A stretch of 61,994 nt of DNA from Deltaproteobacteria bacterium (GTDB taxonomy: Bacteria > Desulfobacterota > Binatia > UBA9968 > JAJDTQ01), in NCBI GenBank assembly GCA_028818755.1, contig JAPPNF010000113.1:1-61994 (forward strand), given 5' to 3'. The notes under the pieces were generated by a model. It made no database searches and was not told where the DNA came from. It was given only the letters and a program-made list of their open reading frames with translations. A program made the position numbers and the translations under genes. Of the stretch, positions 56,019 through 61,994 are shown piece by piece (within the stretch, counting starts at the first letter, position 1; the number at the start of each line of letters is the position of its first letter).

Positions 56019-57259
56019 CCGGGATGCGTGAACGGGAGCTTCTCCGCGGTTTGTTCGAGGCGGCGGTCGCCGCCGCGGACCCGGCGAAGGTCGTGCCGCC
56101 GCATCTGCCTTCGCCGCCGCCGGGCCGCACGCTGGTGCTGGCAGCCGGCAAGGCGGCGGCTTCCATGGCGCGCGCCGTCGAGGAAAGTTGGCCGAACGAG
56201 ATGGACGGCATCGCGGTGACCCGGTACGGTCACGGCGTCGATTGCGAGCGCATCAAGGTGGTCGAGGCTGGCCATCCGTTGCCCGACGAAGCAGGGCAGG
56301 GCGCGGCGGCGCGCTTTCTTTCAGCCGCCGCTGGTCTGGGGCCGGACGACCTGCTGCTGTTCCTCCTCTCCGGAGGCGCGTCCGCGTTATTGGTGGAACC
56401 GCTACCGGGCCTCAGTCTGACCGACAAACGCGCTATCAACCGCGCCCTGCTGGAGGCTGGCGTCCCCATCGCCGAGACGAACTGCCTGCGCAAGCACCTG
56501 TCCGCCATCAAGGGAGGCCGCCTCGCCGCTGCGGCCGCCCCGGCCCGTATCGTGACCCTCGCCATCTCGGATGTGCCCGGAGACGACCTGGCGGTCATCG
56601 GCTCCGGGCCGACCGCGGCCGACCCGGGCACCTGCGCCCATGCGCTAGCGATCGCAGGCCGCTACGACGTCAAGCTGCCAGAGATCGCCCGCAGCGCCCT
56701 GGAGCAGGGCAGGTGGGAGACCGTGAAGCCCGGCGACCCGTGCCTCGCCCGGACCGACTACGTGATTGTCGCCCGTCCCGGGCATGCGCTTGCGGCCGCC
56801 GCTGCCAAGGCCCGTGAGGTGGATCTCGATGTGATCCGGCTGGGAGACGACCTTCAGGGAGAGGCAAGTGATATGGGTGCGGCACATGCCGAGTTGGCGC
56901 GGAAGCAAGCCCCGGGTTTGCTGATCTCCGGAGGCGAAGCGACGGTTACGAACAAGCACCCTGGTGGAAGGGGGGGTCCCAACCTCGAATTCCTGCTGTC
57001 GCTGGCCGTGGCCCTCGACGGGGCCCCCAACGTCCACGCCATCGCCTGTGACACCGACGGCATCGACGGCTCTGCGGACGCCGCCGGCGCCTTCATCGGC
57101 CCCGACACCCTGGCGCGCGCCCGCGCCGCAGGGCTGGATTCACGGGATATGCTCGCCCGGCACGACAGCTCCGGGTTCTTTCGGCGACTCGGCGATCTGG
57201 TGGTGACCGGCCCGACGCGGACCAACGTCAACGACTTCCGTGCGGTTCTAGTGACCTGA
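56015..57259 (+). CDS. Glycerate 2-kinase (GckA/TtuD, MOFRL family)
   Basis: 414-aa enzyme forming 2-phosphoglycerate from D-glycerate and ATP. VLAAGKAAASMARAVE near the start, LFLLSGGASALLVEPLPG, LRKHLSAIKGGRLAA, SDVPGDDLAVIGSGPT and the C-terminal ACDTDGIDGSADAAGAF are family hallmarks. The family is also annotated as hydroxypyruvate reductase TtuD, but kinase activity is better supported. GTG start at 56015 overlaps the EamA stop. Length is typical. Confidence 0.92.
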   Translation: MTGMRERELLRGLFEAAVAAADPAKVVPPHLPSPPPGRTLVLAAGKAAASMARAVEESWPNEMDGIAVTRYGHGVDCERIKVVEAGHPLPDEAGQGAAARFLSAAAGLGPDDLLLFLLSGGASALLVEPLPGLSLTDKRAINRALLEAGVPIAETNCLRKHLSAIKGGRLAAAAAPARIVTLAISDVPGDDLAVIGSGPTAADPGTCAHALAIAGRYDVKLPEIARSALEQGRWETVKPGDPCLARTDYVIVARPGHALAAAAAKAREVDLDVIRLGDDLQGEASDMGAAHAELARKQAPGLLISGGEATVTNKHPGGRGGPNLEFLLSLAVALDGAPNVHAIACDTDGIDGSADAAGAFIGPDTLARARAAGLDSRDMLARHDSSGFFRRLGDLVVTGPTRTNVNDFRAVLVT

Positions 57260-57297
57260 ACAGCGCGCTGTGACGTTCCTGGACCTTCGTTACCTCA

Positions 57298-58347
57298 TCA
57301 CACCAACCGCACCCCGTAGTCCTCCCGCCCCGTCACATGCCCGACCACGGCCGCGTGGGGAACGTCGTTGTCCACGAGCGCCTTCACCAGTCTCTCGCCG
57401 TCCTTCTCCGCCACGGCTATGAGCAGGCCGCCGGAGGTCTGCGGGTCCAGTGCCACCTCGGCGAGGGCGTCGGAGACGGTGTCGGCGATGACGGTCTTGT
57501 CGTCGAGGTACTCGCGGTTGCGCTTGCAGCCGCCGGTGAGGTTGCCGCCGACCTCGGCGAGTTCGGCGATGTCCTGAAACACGGGTAGCCGGGCGGCTTC
57601 GAAGACGATGCTGACGGTGCCGTCGAGGGTCATCTCCAGGCCGTGGCCCAGGAGGCCGTAGCCGGTGATGTCCGAGCAGGCGTGGACGTCGTAGTCCTTC
57701 ATGACCGCGGCGGCGTACTTGTTGAGGGTGGCCATCGAGGCAACGGCCTGCTCGATGCTCGCCTGGGAGGCGTTGCCGCGCTTGACGGCGGTGGTGGCGA
57801 TGCCGGTTCCCAGGGGCTTGGTGAGGACCAGCACGTCGCCCTCCCGGGCGCCGATGTTGCGCAGGATGCGGTCGGGGTGGACGGTGCCGGTGACGGCCAG
57901 CCCGTACTTGATTTCCTCGTCGATGATGGAGTGGCCGCCGACGATGACCGCGCCGGATTCGATGACCTTGTCGGCGCCGCCGCGCAGCACCTCGCCCAGC
58001 ACCTCGATGTCCATCTTCCCCTTGGGGAAGCAGACGATGTTGAGGGCGGTGGCGGGCACCCCGCCCATGGCGTAGACGTCGCTCAAGGAGTTGGTGGCGG
58101 CGATCTGGCCGAACATGTAGGGGTCGTCGACGATGGGCGTGAAGAAGTCCACGGTGTTGACGATGGCCAGGTCGGGACGCAACTGGAAGACGCCGGCGTC
58201 GTCGGCCGTCTCGGTGCCTACCAGCAGATCAGCGGATTCGAACTTGGGAAGCCGGTGCAGAACCTGCACCAGATCGGCGGGGCCGAGCTTGGCCGCTCAA
58301 CCCGCGGCCTTGACTTCCTGGGTCAGCCGGATGGCTTCCATGGACAT
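57298..58347 (-). CDS. selD: Selenide, water dikinase (selenophosphate synthetase), selenocysteine-containing
   Basis: 349-aa enzyme that makes selenophosphate from selenide and ATP for selenocysteine synthesis. The true start is ATG 58347 (MSMEAIRLTQEVKAAG), followed by an in-frame TGA at 58299-58297 read as Sec17, then AAKLGPADLVQV and the rest. The neighbouring Lys20 matches the E. coli Cys17/Lys20 pair, so Sec replaces the catalytic Cys. The GTETADDAGVFQL, NTVDFFTPIVDDP and GHSIIDEEIKYGLAV segments are diagnostic. AAGGAG precedes the ATG. Automated calls would start at 58269 and lose the active site. It follows selB by 41 bp. Confidence 0.95.
58297..58299 (-). other. In-frame UGA selenocysteine codon of selD
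   Basis: TGA at codon 17 of selD, in the position of the catalytic Cys in other SelD proteins. The following bases GCGGCCAAGCTCGGCC can form a GGCC/GGCC hairpin, the location expected for a bacterial SECIS element, but I have not folded it by computation. Confidence 0.88.
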
Positions 58348-58388
58348 TTGAGAACTCCTTGAGACTGCTCTCGCGGTCTCGTTGGCGA

Positions 58389-60299
58389 TCAGTTTCTCCC
58401 CGGCTTGAGCCTCCTCACGTCGCCCACCCGCATGGTCACGCCGGTGCGGTCGAAGTACTCTAGCACGGGGATGGTGTACTTGCGGCTCGACTGCAGGATG
58501 TCCCTGAAGGTGGCCGCGCTCATTTCCTCGTGGCTCTCGAAGTAGCTATATAAATCGGCCTTGATCCTGTCAATGGAAGCCTTGAGATAGTAGAGCTCGG
58601 TGGTCACCCGGACGATCTCCCCCTGCCGTTCCATGACCCGGATCACCTCGTTCAGCTTCGGGCGCTCCACCCCGAGAGCCTTCTCGATCTCCTTCAGGTA
58701 GGGCGGGGCGAGCGGGTTCCTGGCCAGCGCGGCGGAGATCTCGCCGGACAGCGACTTCTCCCGCGCGCCCAACTCTACGCGATGATCCGGCAGGCGCAGG
58801 TGGTTGCCGTCCCGGACGCACACGCCCTCGGCCGCCAGGAGGTCCGTCAGGTCCCGGAACAGCCGCGCCGACGCGCCGCTGGCCAGTCTCGCGCGGACCT
58901 CTTCGAGGTCCATGCCCGGCGCCAGCGGATGGCTCTCGTGGAACGCCGCCAGGGCGGAGCGCAGCCGCTCCCGGAAGCCGTCCCACTTCTCCTCGGTGGT
59001 GTAGACGCGCTCCCGCTCGGAATCGAAGGAGCGGAGCCCCTCGGTCCGTTCCAGCCAGTCGCGCGTTTCCTCCCGCTTCAGGTTGAGGAACTGGCAGATG
59101 GAATCGGCCCCGGTGGCCAGACTCGCGTCCCCGGCCAGGAAGCTCCGGATCATCTCCGGCGTGTCGCCTTCGCGCAATGTCCGCAGCCGCTGCTCGACGT
59201 CCTTCTCCCGGCGCCGGTGCCGCCGCGCCCGCGGGTCCACGACCTCGCCGCCCCCCAGGGTCTTCTGCGCGGTCTCGTCGCGCACGATGAAGTGGTCGCC
59301 GCGCATGACCAGCAGCGGCTCGGTCAACAGCACCTGGCAGTAGGTCGTCTCCTTGGGCTCCACCTTCTCGGTGTCGCCCAGGAAGACGAGCTTTCCCATG
59401 CGTTCGGCCGTCCCCAGGTGAATCCGCACCCGCTGGTGGTTCTTGATCCCCTTGGCGGCCGCCGGCCGCACCTCCAGGTGGGCGTCGAAGCGCGTCGACG
59501 CCAGGGTCAGCTCCTCGTGGCAGATCATGTGGCCGCGTTCCAGGGCGCCGCGATCCTGGCCGGTGAGGTTGAGAGCCACGCGCTGGCCCCAGCCCGCCGA
59601 CTCCACCGACTGGCCGTGCACCTGGATACTGCGGACGCGGAACTTCTGGCCGCCGGGGACCGCGTGGACGTGGTCGCCGGTGCGCACCTCGCCCGCCAGC
59701 CCGGTGCCGGTGACGATGACCCCGTGCCCCTGGAGCACGAACACGCGGTCCACCGGCAGCCGGAAGAAGCCGCTGGGGGCCGGCCGGTCGATGTCCGTCA
59801 ACGCGTCGAAGATCCCCTTCCGCACCTCTTCCAGTCCGTCTCCCGAGACGGCGGAGAAGTGGACCACCGGCGATCCTTCCAGCGCGGTCTCGAAGGTCAG
59901 GATCTCGATCTCCTCCTCCACTTCCCGGACCCGCGCCTCGGACACCAGGTCCACCTTGGTGATGACGAACAGCGCCGTCCGAACTCCTAGGAGGTGGACG
60001 ATGTCGAGGTGCTCCTCGGTCTGCGGCATGACCCCGTCGTCCGCCGCCACCGTGAACAGCACGAGGTCGATGCCGTGGGCGCCGGCGAGCATGTTGCGGA
60101 TGAAGCGCTCGTGGCCGGGCACATCGACGATCCCCGCCTCGCTGCCGTCGGGCAGCGCCAGGTGCGCGAACCCCAAGTCGATGGAGATGCCGCGCTCCTT
60201 CTCCTCCTTGAGCCGGTCGGTGTCCTTGCCGGTGAGGGCCTTGATGAGGCTCGTCTTCCCGTGGTCGATGTGGCCGGCGGTTCCGATGATGTAAGGCAT
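58389..60299 (-). CDS. selB: Selenocysteine-specific elongation factor SelB
   Basis: 636-aa GTPase that delivers Sec-tRNA to UGA by binding the SECIS hairpin. The G motifs are IGTAGHIDHGKTSLIKAL, DVPGHERFIRNM and ITKVDLV. The EF-Tu-like domains are followed by winged-helix repeats at the C-terminus (RDILQSSRKYTIPVLEYFDR). Length is typical. It lies between selA and selD on the same strand. Confidence 0.97.
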   Translation of the reverse strand: MPYIIGTAGHIDHGKTSLIKALTGKDTDRLKEEKERGISIDLGFAHLALPDGSEAGIVDVPGHERFIRNMLAGAHGIDLVLFTVAADDGVMPQTEEHLDIVHLLGVRTALFVITKVDLVSEARVREVEEEIEILTFETALEGSPVVHFSAVSGDGLEEVRKGIFDALTDIDRPAPSGFFRLPVDRVFVLQGHGVIVTGTGLAGEVRTGDHVHAVPGGQKFRVRSIQVHGQSVESAGWGQRVALNLTGQDRGALERGHMICHEELTLASTRFDAHLEVRPAAAKGIKNHQRVRIHLGTAERMGKLVFLGDTEKVEPKETTYCQVLLTEPLLVMRGDHFIVRDETAQKTLGGGEVVDPRARRHRRREKDVEQRLRTLREGDTPEMIRSFLAGDASLATGADSICQFLNLKREETRDWLERTEGLRSFDSERERVYTTEEKWDGFRERLRSALAAFHESHPLAPGMDLEEVRARLASGASARLFRDLTDLLAAEGVCVRDGNHLRLPDHRVELGAREKSLSGEISAALARNPLAPPYLKEIEKALGVERPKLNEVIRVMERQGEIVRVTTELYYLKASIDRIKADLYSYFESHEEMSAATFRDILQSSRKYTIPVLEYFDRTGVTMRVGDVRRLKPGRN

Positions 60300-60336
60300 G
60301 GCGTTTCGCGGGCTAGGGCGATTTCAAACGAGGCCC

Positions 60337-60476
60337 CTCACCCTAACCCTCTCCCGGAGGGAGAGGGGATCTTGGCGTCCACACCTTCCATACACTCTCT
60401 CCCGGAGCGGGTGGGAAGGGTTGGCGTCTGCGGCTTCCGGCCCCCTCTCCCTCTGGGAGAGGGTTGGGGTGAGGGC
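60337..60476. repeat. Inverted pair of CCCTCTCCC palindromic repeats in the selA-selB gap
   Basis: CCTCACCCTAACCCTCTCCC (60337-60356 region) is the inverted partner of GGGAGAGGGTTGGGGTGAGG (60455-60474). Each is itself a hairpin, and a degenerate third copy lies between them. They occupy most of the 195-bp selA-selB gap. The family is the same as at 3100. Confidence 0.8.
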
Positions 60477-60494
60477 GGATTCCCCGAACGCGCG

Positions 60495-61925
60495 TCACCG
60501 GCGATCCTCCGGGCTCCGCAGGTTGGGCACCAGCGACTCGGGGTCGCCGGCGCTTCTGAGATCCAGGATGAAGCGATCGTTCTTGATGCGTCCGATGACG
60601 GGCGGATCGGCGCGCCGAAAGACCCGCGCCACCTGCTCGGCGTTCAGGTCGCTGCAGCGGACGGCGATGCCCTTGCTCGGGATCTCCTCGGTGGGGAGAG
60701 CGCCGCTGCCGATCTGGCAGGTGGAGTCCACCAGTTCCAGCTCGTAGTCAGGACCTAGCCGTTCCCGGATAAGCGGCAGCACCTTCCGGCCGCCCTCCTC
60801 GATCTCTTCGAGAGGCCGGCTGAAGGCCCGAAGGGTCGGGATCTCGCTCAGCAGGTCGGGAGACTGGACATAGCTCCGCAGGGTCGCTTCCAGTGCCGCC
60901 AGGGTGAGCTTGTCGCAGCGCACGGCGCGCTTGAGGGGGTTGCGGTTCATGCGGTCGATCCAGCTCTTCCCGCCGGCCACCAAGCCGGCCTGGGGACCGC
61001 CCAGGATCTTGTCGCCGCTGAAGGTGACCACGTCCACGCCCAGGGCGACGCGCTCGCCAACCAGCGGCTCCCGCGGCAGTCCCAGGTCCGACAGGTCCAT
61101 GAGCGCGCCGCTGCCCAGGTCCTCCATCACCGGCACACCGCGCTCCCGGCCGATGGCCACCAGGTCCTTCAACTCCACCTCCGCGGAGAAGCCCACCACC
61201 CGGTAGTTGCTGGTGTGCACCTTGAGCAGCAGCCCGGTGTTGTCGTCGACGGCCTCGGCGTAGTCCCGCGGGTGGGTGCGGTTGGTGGTGCCCACCTCCC
61301 TGAGCAGGGCGCCGCTCTTGGCCATGACCTCCGGGATGCGGAACGAGCCGCCGATCTCGATGAGCTCGCCGCGGGAAACGATGACGTTCTTGCCCTCGGC
61401 CATGGAGTTGAGCCCCAGCAGCACCGCCGCGGCGTTGTTGTTCACCACGGCGGCGGCCTCGGCCCCGGTCAGTTCGCGGAGCAGCGACTCGATCGCCCCT
61501 TCCCGCTGGCCCCGCTTGCCCTGCTGAAGGTCGAACTCCAGGTTGACGGGGTGGCGCGCGACCAGCTCGACGGCCTCGGCCGCGGCCTCCGAAAGCAGCG
61601 CCCGGCCCAGGTTCGTGTGGAGGATGGTGCCGGAGGCGTTCACCACCCGCACCATGCCCGGGCGCGAGGCCCGGACCAGCTTTTTTTTAAGGTCCGTTAT
61701 GATAAATTCGTCCTGCAGCCGGTCCGGCGGAAGGTCGTGGCCGGACTTGATGGCCTGCCTCAGGTCGTCCAGGAGGCCGCGGAGGGTTTCCGTCACGAAC
61801 GGCCGGCTGTATCGCTCCAGCAACGGCGCCGCGGCAGGGTGAGTCAGGACGCCGTCCACGGAGGGTAGCTCGCGCAACAGGTTCGCTTCCGGTTTCATCA
61901 GTTCGTGACCGGGGCCAATAGGCAT
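60495..61925 (-). CDS. selA: L-seryl-tRNA(Sec) selenium transferase SelA
   Basis: 476-aa PLP enzyme that converts seryl-tRNA(Sec) to selenocysteinyl-tRNA(Sec) with selenophosphate. The N-terminal LLRELPSVDGVL, VNASGTILHTNLGRALL, EVGTTNRTHPRDYAEAVD and the PLP lysine in FSGDKILGGPQAG are diagnostic. The ATG at 61925 is the longest good start; a TTG at 61928 and an ATG at 61895-61898 (MKPEANLL) are alternatives, and none has a clear ribosome binding site. A MITE begins immediately upstream. First gene of selA-selB-selD. Confidence 0.95.
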   Translation of the reverse strand: MPIGPGHELMKPEANLLRELPSVDGVLTHPAAAPLLERYSRPFVTETLRGLLDDLRQAIKSGHDLPPDRLQDEFIITDLKKKLVRASRPGMVRVVNASGTILHTNLGRALLSEAAAEAVELVARHPVNLEFDLQQGKRGQREGAIESLLRELTGAEAAAVVNNNAAAVLLGLNSMAEGKNVIVSRGELIEIGGSFRIPEVMAKSGALLREVGTTNRTHPRDYAEAVDDNTGLLLKVHTSNYRVVGFSAEVELKDLVAIGRERGVPVMEDLGSGALMDLSDLGLPREPLVGERVALGVDVVTFSGDKILGGPQAGLVAGGKSWIDRMNRNPLKRAVRCDKLTLAALEATLRSYVQSPDLLSEIPTLRAFSRPLEEIEEGGRKVLPLIRERLGPDYELELVDSTCQIGSGALPTEEIPSKGIAVRCSDLNAEQVARVFRRADPPVIGRIKNDRFILDLRSAGDPESLVPNLRSPEDRR

Positions 61926-61929
61926 CAAA

Positions 61930-61994
61930 CTAGTGTCGTGTCCCGTAATTTCCTGGCATAAGTTGCGCAGGATTTTTTGTTGTCGGCAAGGCGC
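61930..61994. mobile_element. MITE copy running off the right edge
   Basis: CTAGTGTCGTGTCCCGTAAT followed further on by TTGTTGTCGGCAAGGCGC, sequences matching the left half of the 165-bp MITE at 45.1 kb with a few changes. It starts 5 bases upstream of the selA start. Confidence 0.75.

Noticed and set aside
60300..60494. tRNA(Sec) gene in the selA-selB gap
   Set aside because: The palindromes there are REP-like repeats. I see no long extra arm, TTC loop or UCA anticodon arrangement.

Overview
The window is high-GC, densely coded DNA with no rRNA, tRNA, phage structural genes or CRISPR array. Soluble metal-dependent amidohydrolases, CaiB-type CoA transferases, enoyl-CoA hydratases, solute-binding proteins and alpha/beta hydrolases, together with Lnt, a lipoprotein RND adaptor and a complete selA-selB-selD set, point to a Gram-negative (diderm) bacterium with a versatile heterotrophic metabolism. 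An uncultured deltaproteobacterial or Tectomicrobia-like lineage fits best, but this rests on gene content only and is weakly supported.

Layout. 0.2-9.2 kb: BCCT transporter, D-2-hydroxyacid dehydrogenase, a two-subunit ThDP decarboxylase, a small unknown protein, a Gdx/SugE-type SMR exporter, LOG-family hydrolase, Lnt, an amidohydrolase and an RRM RNA-binding protein. 9.4-17 kb: LVIVD-repeat protein plus a double CaiB CoA transferase, then on the minus strand a frameshifted tcmP, its DUF5131 (three-Cys) partner and two enoyl-CoA hydratases. 17-19.7 kb: an accessory patch with a LexA/CI-like S24 repressor, a divergent small unknown gene and two toxin-antitoxin modules (Phd/PIN and MazE/MazF). 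19.8-26.8 kb: a myo-inositol catabolic operon (iolC-iolD-iolE-iolB-iolG) whose upstream ABC transporter survives only as a 3' fragment. 26.9-34 kb: a second Gfo/Idh/MocA gene, a TPR protein, a divergent catalase-oxyR pair and a copper-type P-ATPase. 34-43.6 kb: DUF4143 ATPase, hydrolases, a solute-binding-like protein, MOSC protein, a LigJ-like hydratase divergent from an HpcH/HpaI aldolase and a nitroreductase, and another amidohydrolase. 43.8-50.8 kb: RND efflux pair, ion channel, amidohydrolase and dienelactone hydrolase. 51-57 kb: accB-accC, hydrolase, tricarboxylate-type binding protein, EamA transporter and glycerate 2-kinase. 57.3-61.9 kb: selA-selB-selD, where selD is itself a selenoprotein gene with an in-frame UGA.

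The strongest pattern not explained by single genes is a set of short palindromic or MITE-like repeats of several families placed exactly at gene 3' ends. In at least six genes the stop codon lies inside the terminal sequence of such a repeat. One 165-bp MITE with perfect 32-bp inverted ends separates the two genes of the RND pump, and a relative of it begins at the right edge of the window. Other unusual points are the degraded DUF5131/TcmP pair, the remnant ABC ATPase fused to the start of iolC, a 41-bp tandem repeat at the iolD/iolE junction and an in-frame 21-bp repeat inside iolC.
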